DNA of 64,000 bases from Thermoplasmatales archaeon SW_10_69_26 (GTDB lineage: Archaea > Thermoplasmatota > SW-10-69-26). The translations under genes and the position numbers were made by a program. Below the pieces are notes generated by a model, which worked only from the letters and a program-made list of their open reading frames with translations, ran no database searches and was not told the origin of the DNA. The stretch is taken from assembly GCA_003009755.1 (NCBI GenBank), contig PXUB01000042.1, positions 55,821 to 119,820 on the forward strand, given 5' to 3'. Shown in pieces: positions 17,353 to 28,500 of the stretch (position 1 is the first letter of the stretch; the number at the start of each line of letters is the position of its first letter).

Positions 17353-20300
17353 TTGGGCAAGAAGAAGACCGCGATCGTTCTCACACTGGCATGCGTCGTC
17401 GTGGCGTTCGCTATCCCCTACATGATGGGGGGTTTCGACGCCGCGAGCGACGCCGACGGAGAGGCTACGAGCACGGACGACGCCGACGGAGCCGACGCCT
17501 TCGAAGGGCCCTCGGCTACGGCCAACGGCGACGATGCCAACGGTGCCGGGTCCCCCACCGACCAGGCGATCGTCGACGATCTGCTCACCGCGGCCAACCC
17601 CGGCTCCTCCGAGGGAGACACGATCCGGTCCCGTCTTGCCCCCCTGACGGCCACCGCCAACGACTCGGCGGCTGAACCCTACCCCACCCCCGAAGCGACG
17701 ACGCTGTACCAGGCGACCCTGGCCCACCCCGCGCACAGCGACCAGGACCTGCGCTACGTCGAGACCCTCCAACCGCTCCCCGAGGACCTCGACCGCGCGC
17801 TGGCCCAGATCGTGATCGCCCACGGCGTCTCCACCCAGATGCTGAACAGCGACCCCGCGCCCGGCGCCAGCCTGCGCGCATCCGTCACGATGGCCACGGC
17901 CCTCGACACGGCGATGCCCACGCTCGAGCGCTACGTCAACCACCCCGTCTGGGACACGACGAGCTCCGCCGACGAGGACGCCTCCACGGCCGAGCTGCAG
18001 GCGCCCCCGCTGCCCGAGGCGCTGCTCGACCTCTACGCCTCGCTGGGGTACGACCAGGCGACGGTCGACGAGCTCGAAGCCCCCGCCGAGGCCGCCGCTG
18101 GTGAGCTCCCCCCCGAAGAAAGCCGGGCGCTGGCTCGCCTGGTGACCGCTCAAGCCAACGTGCAGCGCGCTACCGCAAGCTCCCTGCTGTTCGTCGCCGC
18201 CCCGGCCTCCCACGGACCGTCCGAGGACGCCGTCGACGCGATCGACGACGGCATCTCCGGCACCCCGCTCGAGCAGCTGACGGTGGCCACCCAGCAGCTG
18301 CGAGCCGCCGCCCAGTCCGCCCACGACACGATCGAGACCTCGCCCGCCGACGAACAGGTCCGCGAGGAACCGTGGAGCGACCCGCTGGGCCTGATCGTGG
18401 TCGGGACCCGCGGCGAGGACACCTACGACGACCAGCACGGCACCGGTCAGGCGATCCTCGACGGGGCGGCCGACGCGGCCGCCGGGCAGGCCGACGGTCT
18501 GCGCGCGCTCGTAGGTAACGCGACCGCGAACACGAGCGACGTCTCCACCATCGCCCAGCTCGACGAGACCAGGGACGGGACCACCCGCAGCGAGGCCGGC
18601 GTGGACGCGGCCAACCGGTCCACGGAACCGAAGCCCGGCTGGCACATGCTCGTGCTCGACCCCGGCGGGAACGACACCTACCGGAACAACGCCGGCGGCA
18701 TCGAGGCCGGCAGCGTGATCGTCCGCGCCGACGTCGACGCTCGCGGCGCCAGCGAGGGCGTCGAGAGCCTGATCGTCCGCGGCGACCGCGTGTGCTCGCC
18801 CGGCGTCGGGTTCTGCGAACCGGACCAGCCTCCGCGCGTCGGCGCGCAGCTCCAGAGCATCGCCGCCGGAGCCACGGCCAGCCAGGGACCGGTCCCGCTC
18901 GGGCTCCCCCTGACCGCCACCGTCGTCGACACCGACGGCGACGACAGCTACGAGGACACCGGCGACGCGATCCAGGGCTCCGCCGACGGTCTCGGGGTCG
19001 GTCTCCTCTACGACCGCGCCGGCGACGACGAGTACGAGGGCACGCACGTCGCCCAGGGCGCCAGCGAGAACTACGGCATCGGGATCCTCGTCGACGGCGA
19101 AGGCAACGACACCTACGAGGCTCGCGAACGAGCCCAAGGGTGGGTCGAGCTGCCCGACCCCAGCGCAGAAGCCACGGTTCCCCTCCTGTTCTTCGAAGGT
19201 GAGGACCCCCGACCTGAGATCGCGCTCGCCCGCATCGCCGAGGGCTCCCTCATCGACACCGGCGGCAACGACGGCTACCGCCTGGCCAACGACGTCGGCG
19301 GCCAAGGCATCGTCGAGACCCCCGAAGGGATCCCCCGCCAACTCGTCAACAGCTTCGGCTACCCGGCCGAGCAGGTCACCGCCCAGCTCGTCGACGTCGG
19401 CGGCGACCAGACCCTCCCGATCCCCGAGCTCACGATCCGCGGGCGGACGACCGAGATGACACCCTCGCGGGTCAACGTCAGCGAGGAGACACCGGCTCAC
19501 TTCTGGCTCACCCGCCGCGTCCCCGAGCCGCCCTCGGACGACCCCGGCGGCCTCGCAACCGACACGTCCCGGTTCAAGACCGCGGTCCAGCTCGACCCCG
19601 AGGCGGTCCCGGATCCGGTCAGCGAGGACGCCGTGCGCGCCGGCAAGGTCCAGTTCACCTGTCGCGAGGGGGGCTCCTTCGCGAACGACGCGAACGAGGA
19701 CGCGACCGCGGAGCGCCTCGCCTGCGGGGTCGGCGCAGGCCTCGGCAACACGCCGCCGCTGTTGCTCTTCGGCGAACCGACGAACGTGACCGATCCGCCT
19801 GCGCTCACGGTCACGTTCGGCGGTGACACGCACTACAACGGATCCATCGCCTCGATGGGTCACGAGTCCTCCCCCAGCCAGTTCTTCGCTGGTAGGATCG
19901 CGGCCAGGTTCACCCCGGAGATCCTCACCGACCTCGCAGGGAACGACACCTACGAGGGGGAGAACAACACGATCGCCTCCCTGGCCAACTACGGTGTCGG
20001 GATGGTCATCGACCGCCAGGGAGCGGACGAGATGATCGCCCAGAACCGATCGGTCGCCTACTCGGAGGCCGCCCTCGACCTCCGGTCCGGCCCCGTGGCG
20101 GCCGTGCTCGACCTCGACGGTGACCTCACCGTGCGCTCGGGCGAACGGTCGCAGGGCTTCGCCAGCCTGATCGACAGCCGGGAGGTCGTCGCCGACGAGA
20201 ACTTCCCCCAGCGGACTCCCCGCGGTCAGATCGTCCCCCCGATGGCGCTGCTCGACGCTGGCGCCTCCGCCGACGAGCTCGACCCCGACACGGCCACGCC

Positions 20301-23300
20301 GGGTCTCCCCAGCGAGGACGAGGCCCGCAACGCCGTCGAGACCGCCGGCCTCGATCTGACGGCCGGGAACGAGAGCCAGGGGTTCAGCGAAGGCCTCGGT
20401 GTCGGCGTCGTCGTCGGCTCCCCCGCCAGGGACAGCTACGAGGTCGACGGCTGGGGCCAGGGCGTCCACGACGGTCAACAGCTGCTCACCCGCTTTTGCG
20501 AATTCGACCCTGCAAGCAATGCAGGCGAGGGCCAAGCCGACACCGTCCGGAATCGGCTCCGCGACGTCAACCCGTGGGCCGGAGGCATCGGCCTCCTCAT
20601 CGACCCGGCCGGCGACGACGACCACCTCGTCGACAGCGGCGTCGGTCTCGGCGACGCCACCGCCGACGAGGCCGCCTGCTCCAACCCCAACTCGCTCGGG
20701 CCCCACCACGTCAACGTGCTCGGGCTCGGCACCGTGCTGGACGTCCGCGGTGACGACGCCTACGAGGTCACCGACGAACCGCCCCGTCCGGCCAGCTTCC
20801 CGCCGCGGAGCTGCAGCGGAGGGAGCCTCTCCGAGTGCGAACCCAACGACGACAGGGCCTGGATGTCCATCTCCGAGGAGAAAGCCGCTGGCGGCAGCAC
20901 GACCGGTGTCGTCAACGGACCGAGCACGATCGGGTTCGGCGTGGACAACGTCCGCAACGCCCACCACCTCGGCATGGCCGCCTGCCGCAACCTCGACGCC
21001 TACGAGGCCGGCTTCCTCGACCGGGAGAAGATCGAAGGTGCCCGAGAGAGGGTCGAAGACGCCGGCTTCGGCGGCCCGAACACCAGCGCCGCCGCCTCGG
21101 CTGCGGTCCTCGAATGCGACGAGGCGCTGGCCGACCTGTGGGAAGCCTACCTCGGCGAGGTCGTCGAGGACACGCTCTCCGTCGACCGTCGCCCCAACCT
21201 CGAGGTCGCCCTGCCGCGCGCCGGCGGCGACGTCGACGTGGCCTCCGGTCAGACCGTCGACGCCTCCGACGAGCTCGGCGACGACCGCCTGCCGCTGCCG
21301 GACGAGATCACCACGCCCGAGGATCCCGAACCGCTGTTCCTCGGCGAGGCCGCCCGACCGCAGTGTCAGGACCGCCAGGACGACCGCGAGGTCAGCCCTC
21401 GCGGGGACCCCGATCTCGGCTGCCTGTCGGTCACCCGCGACATCGACATGGGCCAGTGGTTGACCAACGACCCCGCCTCCGACCGGCTGGACCCCGGGGA
21501 CACGCTGGGCTGCAACTGCTCGGTCCGCCTCTTCATCGAGGCCGACCAGGGCGGCGACAGCATCAACCTGCGCACGCTCGACGACCGCGGCCTGTACCCC
21601 GACCGCGGCCGAGCCACGACGCAGACAACCGACACGCAGACCTGGTACGACGCCTTCAACCGCTTCCGCGTCCCGCTCACCGTCGACGAACCGATCCAGG
21701 ACGGCCGCCTGCGCGGCGACTTCGTGCAGCCGGAGGCAGCCGCCGACTTCCCGCTGAACCTCTCCCAGCTGCCCACGGGCCTCGCGCGCGCTCAGGTCAC
21801 GGCGGTCGTCGAGGACACCGCCGCCGAGGAGACCGGCGGCGCCATCCCCTCGGCCGTCGAGCGCTGGCGACCCACCTTCATCCACGAGCGCTCCTTCCAG
21901 CAGGCCTACGTCAGCCAGACCGACGACGAGACGACGGTCTTCCTGGCCGCACCGGGCCCGGTCAGCGACACGACAGAGGCCACGCTCGCCATCGCCCAAG
22001 CCGACGCGGACCTGCGCGAGGAGCTCACCGACCAGGGCTGGACGGCGGCCAACGCGACCTCGTTCAGCCACGAACTCCCCTCGAAGACTGTGATCGACGG
22101 GCCCAGTCGATCGCCCGTCATCCCGCAAGCGGGAGCTCCCGCCTGCGCGGCGTTGATCGACGACCGGTTCGACGGCGACGCCGGCGTCTGCTGGACCGGC
22201 TCCGAGGTCGTCGTCGGTCTCCCGCTCGGCGAGGTCGACCCCGCCGACGTCGACGAGCTCGGCGCCGACGGCGAAGGCCTCCCCGTCGAGGACCTGACGC
22301 TGTCGGACAGCGAAGCCGAGCCTCGCATCCGCTTCTCCAGCGAGGACACCTACGGCGTCGACACGAGCGCCGAGAACGTCACCGAGCAGCCGGACGTCTC
22401 CGCGCTGCCGGACGTCCGCGGCGTCCCCGGCAGCGAGGTCGGACCGGCCGGCCGGGACGTGGCCGAGACCATCCTGGGCGATCGCAGCGACGAGAACTGG
22501 GCCCTGCTCACCGTCGAAGCCGACGAGGACGAGGCGATCGGGTTCTCGGCGATCGACCCCGACGACCGCGGCGATCTCGACGAGGTCAACCTAACCACCC
22601 AGCATATCCGCACGGAGGACTACAGAGGCGAGGGGACCGTCGAGAGGCTGGATGACCCCAAGCCCACCCACGAACACGCGCCGGTGCACCGTTCGCTGGG
22701 CGTGGGCGATGCCGACCACGCCCACCTGGAGATCTGGCAACCGCCCTCCAACGACGCCGAGGTTCTCGAGGACGAGAGCCTCGTCTTCGATGACACCGAG
22801 CGCCACGTGATGCCGTGCGCCAACCTCAACTACGTGAAGACCGACGACGTCCAGCGCCTGCTCCAGGAACAAGCGAGGAACGACTCCGATCTCCGCCACC
22901 GCACGTGTGCCACCTTCGCCGCCGACGGCGAGCTCAACTACCTGCTCCCGCTCGGCGGTCTCTCCGGCACCCAGATCGTGCGGCTGGAAGCCCACGGCAT
23001 CCAGGCCGACGGCGAAACCACGACCAAGCAGATCACCGGGTACATCGATCCGGTCGGCCCCCAAGGCCAGGTCTTCGTCGACCCGGCAGCCAACAAGACG
23101 GCCGAGACGTCCGTGCGGCTGCAGCTGTCGACGCAGACCGCCGAGACCCCGATGCTCACCCAGGCCCCCAGCGATCCCGGCTCCGACAGCGACCTCGACG
23201 CGATCGCGCTCGAAGCCCGCGGTCCCAACACCACCTGGCAAGAGGTCGACGACACCTGGGACCAGATCCCGACCCCGCTGCGCCCCAGCGTGGACGCTGA

Positions 23301-25536
23301 CGTCAACCTGACCAGCTTCACCGACCCCGAAGCCGACGCCTCCACCGTCGAGCTGCGGGGCGTGCTCGAGGACGAGTCCAACAACACGCTGCGGACCAAC
23401 GTCCGCGAGTTCGTGGTCGACCGCGCGGAACCGAACATCACCGAGTCCCGGATCGTCTCCGGAGCCGGCCAGGACCGACTCATCCTCTCCGTCGACGAGG
23501 CGATCGCCGACGTCGACTGCCGGACCGAGGACTGCCCGCTCGAGCCCCAGGAACCGATCCCGGGCGCCGAGCCGGAGCCGTTCCTCGACCGGACGCGGAT
23601 CGACATCGGGGCCCGCACGATCTCCATCCCGATCTTGAACCTGGAACGCGGCCCCACCTACCAGGTCGGCCTCGAGGTCACCGACACGCTCGGCAACACC
23701 CTCGCGACCAACCTGACCCTGGACACGTACACACCGATCACCGTCGATGCGAGCCCGATGGAGAACACTCTCGTGAACAAGACCGTCACGCTCAGCTGGA
23801 CGACCGAGACCCGCGACAGCCAGACGATCTCGACCTTCTCGAGCGCCTACCTCCTCCTGCCGGACGGCCCCTGCGCCCTGATGCAGTCCAACCCCGGCGT
23901 CGTTCCGGCCAACGAGGAGCAGACGAACGAGGAGGGGCCGCTCAGCGTGCGCGGCGAAGCCGGGGAGTCCGCGTGCGTGATCCCCGACGAGGGCGTCGAC
24001 GCCACGCTGCTCATCTACGCGCTCGCCCCGAACATCGACGGGCTCGCGCTCGACCGCGTCCCCGTCCACGTCGACACCGCCGGTCCCTCGGTCACCGTCG
24101 ACGGGCCCGAGGGATGGGTCAACGACACCGCGAGAGTCCAGGCCTCGTCCAACGACTCCCTGGCCACCCAGCTCGAGATCTTCGTCGACGGCGAACCGCA
24201 AGGGATCGAGGGCTCCGAGGGCGAGATCACGATCAGCGAGGAAGGCGAACACGCCGTGCTCGCCCGCGCCACCGACGAAGCCGGGAACGCCGCCGTGAAC
24301 CGGACGACCGTTCGCATCGACAAGACCGACCCCAGCGTCGACGCCCGCGTGCTCGGCGTCCGCGGCGGGCTCGCGCTCGTCAACGCCACCGCGGCCGACG
24401 AGACCTCGAGCGTCCGCGACGTGCAACTGTTCACGCGCTCCACCAGCGGCCCGGCCGTGCCGGGCGTCGGCGACGAGAGCGTGCTGCTGTCCGTCCCCGT
24501 CGAACCCTCCGAGGACGAGCTCGTGCTCCGCACCCGCGACCAAGCGCAGAACACCCGCGACCTGCGGCTGTCGATCGCCGACGTGCCGCGCGTCGAGGAT
24601 GGACCGCTCGTCACCGGCGTGGACCTCACGACGCCGGCTCCCGACACGCTGCGGGCCTCGTTCGACACCTCGAACGAGACCACGCCCGTGGTCATCGTCG
24701 ACGCCGGCGACCGCCACGTCGAGCGAGCCCTCGAGCCCGGCACCGAGCACGCGCTCACCATCGAGCGACTGCCGCCCGGGTCACAGGCCCAGTTGACGAT
24801 CACCACGCCGCGCGACAGCTCCCTCGTGCCCGTCCTCAACGCGACGGCCCCGATGCCCGAGGACAGCCAGCCGCCCACCGCGCTCGGCAACGTGCAGGCC
24901 GAGCCCGTCGAAGGCGCGGTCCGGTTGACCTGGGAGGAGGCCGACGACGACATCGGCGTCCGCGAGGTCGTCATCCAGCGCGATGGCACCGAGGTCGCCC
25001 GCCCATCGGCGAACACCTATACGGACGAGCCGGGTGTCTTCGACGAGCACACCTACAAGCTGGCGGCGGTCGACCACGCCGGCAACCGTGGTCCGTGGAG
25101 CGAGATCGACGCTCGACCGATCGCCACGTTCCAGATCACCGAGCTCACGACCGATCCCGAGGTCCTCTCCCCCGACGACACCGTGACGGTCGAGGCGACC
25201 GTCCAGACGCCGGCCGGCCTCACGCCGGACGTCGTCACGGTGAGCCTCGGCGGTGAGCAGCTGCCGATGCAGCCGGCCGACGAGGGTCCCTACTCGGCCA
25301 CGTACGAGGTCACCACCCGGCTGCCGACGCTGGACGTGGCGGCCGAGGAGACCGACATGGTGGTCAACGCGACCGCCGGCGACCGAACCGAGACCGAAAC
25401 GTTCCCGGCCCCGGTCGTGGCTACCGTCGGCCCGACCGGCGGCGCCGACCCCGACGAGGTCCCCGCGGCGGGGATCGGTTGGGCGATCGCGACGATCGCC
25501 CTCGTTGCTGTCACCCGACGGAGGTGGTCCCACTGA
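17353..25536 (+). CDS. Giant secreted surface protein with GxDxY repeats, Ig-like and FN3 domains, C-terminal TM
   Basis: 2727 aa. LGKKKTAIVLTLACVVVAFAIPYMMGG signal/anchor; about ten [ILV]DxxG[ND]DxY repeats. FN3-like QPPTALGNVQAEPVEGAVRLTWEEADDDIGVREVVIQRDG...YKLAAVDHAGNRGPWSE. C-terminus VPAAGIGWAIATIALVAVTRRRWSH. Confidence 0.85.
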   Translation: MGKKKTAIVLTLACVVVAFAIPYMMGGFDAASDADGEATSTDDADGADAFEGPSATANGDDANGAGSPTDQAIVDDLLTAANPGSSEGDTIRSRLAPLTATANDSAAEPYPTPEATTLYQATLAHPAHSDQDLRYVETLQPLPEDLDRALAQIVIAHGVSTQMLNSDPAPGASLRASVTMATALDTAMPTLERYVNHPVWDTTSSADEDASTAELQAPPLPEALLDLYASLGYDQATVDELEAPAEAAAGELPPEESRALARLVTAQANVQRATASSLLFVAAPASHGPSEDAVDAIDDGISGTPLEQLTVATQQLRAAAQSAHDTIETSPADEQVREEPWSDPLGLIVVGTRGEDTYDDQHGTGQAILDGAADAAAGQADGLRALVGNATANTSDVSTIAQLDETRDGTTRSEAGVDAANRSTEPKPGWHMLVLDPGGNDTYRNNAGGIEAGSVIVRADVDARGASEGVESLIVRGDRVCSPGVGFCEPDQPPRVGAQLQSIAAGATASQGPVPLGLPLTATVVDTDGDDSYEDTGDAIQGSADGLGVGLLYDRAGDDEYEGTHVAQGASENYGIGILVDGEGNDTYEARERAQGWVELPDPSAEATVPLLFFEGEDPRPEIALARIAEGSLIDTGGNDGYRLANDVGGQGIVETPEGIPRQLVNSFGYPAEQVTAQLVDVGGDQTLPIPELTIRGRTTEMTPSRVNVSEETPAHFWLTRRVPEPPSDDPGGLATDTSRFKTAVQLDPEAVPDPVSEDAVRAGKVQFTCREGGSFANDANEDATAERLACGVGAGLGNTPPLLLFGEPTNVTDPPALTVTFGGDTHYNGSIASMGHESSPSQFFAGRIAARFTPEILTDLAGNDTYEGENNTIASLANYGVGMVIDRQGADEMIAQNRSVAYSEAALDLRSGPVAAVLDLDGDLTVRSGERSQGFASLIDSREVVADENFPQRTPRGQIVPPMALLDAGASADELDPDTATPGLPSEDEARNAVETAGLDLTAGNESQGFSEGLGVGVVVGSPARDSYEVDGWGQGVHDGQQLLTRFCEFDPASNAGEGQADTVRNRLRDVNPWAGGIGLLIDPAGDDDHLVDSGVGLGDATADEAACSNPNSLGPHHVNVLGLGTVLDVRGDDAYEVTDEPPRPASFPPRSCSGGSLSECEPNDDRAWMSISEEKAAGGSTTGVVNGPSTIGFGVDNVRNAHHLGMAACRNLDAYEAGFLDREKIEGARERVEDAGFGGPNTSAAASAAVLECDEALADLWEAYLGEVVEDTLSVDRRPNLEVALPRAGGDVDVASGQTVDASDELGDDRLPLPDEITTPEDPEPLFLGEAARPQCQDRQDDREVSPRGDPDLGCLSVTRDIDMGQWLTNDPASDRLDPGDTLGCNCSVRLFIEADQGGDSINLRTLDDRGLYPDRGRATTQTTDTQTWYDAFNRFRVPLTVDEPIQDGRLRGDFVQPEAAADFPLNLSQLPTGLARAQVTAVVEDTAAEETGGAIPSAVERWRPTFIHERSFQQAYVSQTDDETTVFLAAPGPVSDTTEATLAIAQADADLREELTDQGWTAANATSFSHELPSKTVIDGPSRSPVIPQAGAPACAALIDDRFDGDAGVCWTGSEVVVGLPLGEVDPADVDELGADGEGLPVEDLTLSDSEAEPRIRFSSEDTYGVDTSAENVTEQPDVSALPDVRGVPGSEVGPAGRDVAETILGDRSDENWALLTVEADEDEAIGFSAIDPDDRGDLDEVNLTTQHIRTEDYRGEGTVERLDDPKPTHEHAPVHRSLGVGDADHAHLEIWQPPSNDAEVLEDESLVFDDTERHVMPCANLNYVKTDDVQRLLQEQARNDSDLRHRTCATFAADGELNYLLPLGGLSGTQIVRLEAHGIQADGETTTKQITGYIDPVGPQGQVFVDPAANKTAETSVRLQLSTQTAETPMLTQAPSDPGSDSDLDAIALEARGPNTTWQEVDDTWDQIPTPLRPSVDADVNLTSFTDPEADASTVELRGVLEDESNNTLRTNVREFVVDRAEPNITESRIVSGAGQDRLILSVDEAIADVDCRTEDCPLEPQEPIPGAEPEPFLDRTRIDIGARTISIPILNLERGPTYQVGLEVTDTLGNTLATNLTLDTYTPITVDASPMENTLVNKTVTLSWTTETRDSQTISTFSSAYLLLPDGPCALMQSNPGVVPANEEQTNEEGPLSVRGEAGESACVIPDEGVDATLLIYALAPNIDGLALDRVPVHVDTAGPSVTVDGPEGWVNDTARVQASSNDSLATQLEIFVDGEPQGIEGSEGEITISEEGEHAVLARATDEAGNAAVNRTTVRIDKTDPSVDARVLGVRGGLALVNATAADETSSVRDVQLFTRSTSGPAVPGVGDESVLLSVPVEPSEDELVLRTRDQAQNTRDLRLSIADVPRVEDGPLVTGVDLTTPAPDTLRASFDTSNETTPVVIVDAGDRHVERALEPGTEHALTIERLPPGSQAQLTITTPRDSSLVPVLNATAPMPEDSQPPTALGNVQAEPVEGAVRLTWEEADDDIGVREVVIQRDGTEVARPSANTYTDEPGVFDEHTYKLAAVDHAGNRGPWSEIDARPIATFQITELTTDPEVLSPDDTVTVEATVQTPAGLTPDVVTVSLGGEQLPMQPADEGPYSATYEVTTRLPTLDVAAEETDMVVNATAGDRTETETFPAPVVATVGPTGGADPDEVPAAGIGWAIATIALVAVTRRRWSH

Positions 25537-28500
25537 AACGCGCGTTCACCATCTTGCTCGCCCTGATGACGATCGTCCCGTCGATCGTGCCCGCTGCCGC
25601 CCAGCAGCCGGACCCGGGACCGGAGGATCCGGCCCCCGAACAGCCGCCGGAGGAACCCCCCGAACAGCCGCCCGAGGAGCCCCCCGAAGAGCCGCCCGAG
25701 GAGCCCCCGGAAGAACCGCCCGAGGAGCCACCCGAGGAACCACCCGAGCAACCTGACCCGCCCGAGTCGCCCGCGGACGAGTCCCCGCGCGCGACGTACT
25801 TCTCGGAGGACTTCGACGACCTGTCCGGGTTCGCCCAGCTGCAGCTCGAGGGTGACCGCAACAGCGAATCCCTGTGGCACGTCGAGCCGTTCGGCGAGAA
25901 CGGCTCCAAGGCCGCCGTCCTGAGCGACAGCCAGGGCCTACCCCGCGGCCTCCACCAGGGGATCGCCAGCCCGGCGGTCGACCTCACGCCGATCCCGAGC
26001 CTCGTCCAGGACCAGACCGCGAACAGCGCCGCCGAGGCCGGCGTCGAGCGCGGCAGCCGCGCCAGCCAGGAGGCCGTGCGTAGCGCGGTCGCGTCCGAGG
26101 ACACGCTGGACTACTTCGACGACCTGAGCCGCAACCCCGTGTTCGAGATCGGCGACCTGACGCTGCCGCAAGGCCAGGCGTCGCTCACCCTCATCCACAG
26201 CTTCAACTTCGACCGGACCCAGAACGAGCAGGGCGAGGCCGTCAGCGGCTTCGCCGTGGAGGCCCGAACGCCCGGCGGGGAGTGGACCCCGGTCCAGGCG
26301 TCCGCGCTCGTCGAACCGGCCGAGGAGGCCGACGCCCCCGGTCCCCGCAAGCAGGCCGAAGGCGTCAACGTCCCCGGCAACGTCAACCCGTGCAGCATCG
26401 AACAGTCCACCCAGGACATCCTGGATTCGCTGCCCTTCCGGGATGTCGACGAGGAGGCCATCCCCGGCTACCAGGAGTGCGACCAGGATGGCCTCTCCAC
26501 CGAGGCCGAGACCGAGGCCAACCAGTACCTGATCACGATCGGGGACACCACGTTCCAGGTCTCCACCGGTCCGGCCAACAACGGCACCGTCCAGGACGAG
26601 GGCGCGCCGCTGTTGCCCAACGCCTACATCCAGCCGCTCGACCAGCGCGGCTACACCGGCACCAGCGACAGCGACGACGACGGCCAAGCTGACGTCGTCG
26701 GCCACCAGTTCGATCTCTCCCCGTGGGCCGGCAAGCACGTCGAGCTTCGGTTCCGCGCCGGGACCAGCGCCGTCACCGAGGTCCCCGGCGGGTTCTGGGC
26801 CATCGATCACGCCGAGATCAAGGCCCCCGCCCGCTCGGCCGACCTCCGCGTCAACCTGACCGCGCCCAGCCTCGACCACGAGGCCCCGCCCGAGCGCGCC
26901 CTGGACGACCGCGGCCTCGAGGAGCAGTTCCCGGTCCGCGCCGAGATCCAGAACGTCGGGTTCACCGCTCAAGACGGTCCCTTCGAGGTCGAGTTCACGA
27001 TCCGGCAGGACGGCGAACCCGTCGACCAGACCGTCGTCGAGGCCGACCCCGGCCAGCTCGGCTTCCTCAACACGACCACCGTCCAGTACAACCTGACCGC
27101 GCTCGGTAGCACGCCCTACCAGATCTCCGCCGAGATCGTCAGCCAGCACCCCGACCAGCGGCCGACGAACGACGCGGACGCCGACCTGCTGCCGGTGGGC
27201 GTCGACGAGAGCGCATCGATCGACATCCGACCGGCCACCACGGTGACCGAACCCGGCGAGCTGTTGTCGACCACCGTCGTCGTGGAGCCGGATAGCAACG
27301 TCCCGATCAACGGGACCCTCAGCCTCACAGCTTTCCCCTACGACCCCGAAACCCAGTTGCCGATCGGCGACGGGAAGATCGAGCTGGGCGAACAGCAGAT
27401 CCAGCTCCCCCGCGCCGCCGACAAGCACCCGGCCGGCGTCGAGGACGCCCTCGAGAGCGCCGAGTTCACCCGCACGCTCCCCAAGGGTGCCTACCTGCTC
27501 GTCGCCCAGATCGGTGACTCGACCTCGCAGACCCCCATCGGTGTCGGCACCCCGCCGCCTCCGGTGCTCAGCGAGGACTTCGACCGGGTCGATCCGGGCC
27601 CCGAGAGCTTCTCGCTGACGACCGACAGCGGCGAGTGGACGGCCCGACCGGCCGGCGACGTCCGCCCGGTGCCGAGCGTGATCGATCCCGGCAGCATCGT
27701 CAACGGTAGCGCCTGGGTCCCGCTCTCGCACGAGTCCACGACCCTCCGCCCCGAAGGTGGCGAGAACGTGACCTCGGGATCGGTGAACCAGCCCAGCCTC
27801 CCCGCATGCCCCACCCCGCTCATCCTCAGCGTCGTCGTCGACGAGGCCGGCGTGGAGTGCGAAGTCGGAGAGGGCGGGGATCGCGTCGGAACACCGCTCG
27901 TGCTGCGAAGCCCCGAGGGCACCCAACGCATCCACGCGATGGCGACCGAGGTCCCCCTCCACGACGCATCCGAAGCCAAGCTCGAGTACCTCTCCAGCCT
28001 CGTCCCGCCCAAGGGTGGGTCCGGGGTCAGCGAGGCGCGCGTGTACGTCGCCACCGACCAGGACACGCAAGATCTCGAGAGCCAGCTCACCAACCCCGAG
28101 CGGTGCGCCCCGGTGAGCCAGGCGGTCGACGAGACCGCGCCCAACCAGACCGACCTCCTCGCGCAGGGTCCCTGCGAGACCGTGAACCCCGAGCCCCGGG
28201 AGCGCTTCCTCGTCCAATCCGTGTTCGACCTCGAGGAGATCATCCGATGCGAGCTCCCGAAGGCGCTCGAGACGGGTGGCGAAGCCGTCACGGACGTCAC
28301 CTGCCCCGGCCAGAGCGGCGGATCCCAGGCAGCCTGTCCGAGCACCGGCGGTGCCGGGGCCGAGGGCGAGGTCTGCACCGTCTCGGAACCGACCCAGCTG
28401 GCCGCGCTCGCCCCGATGCTCAGCGGAACCCTCGTCGCCCGACACGACGAGGCCCACACGTGGCAACGGAACGCCGTCGATCTCGACGCCTGGGCCGGCC

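Noticed and set aside
25630-25770. Short-period DNA repeat as a CRISPR array or noncoding satellite
   Set aside because: The repeats are in-frame PEEP codons inside an ORF; there is no repeat-spacer pattern.
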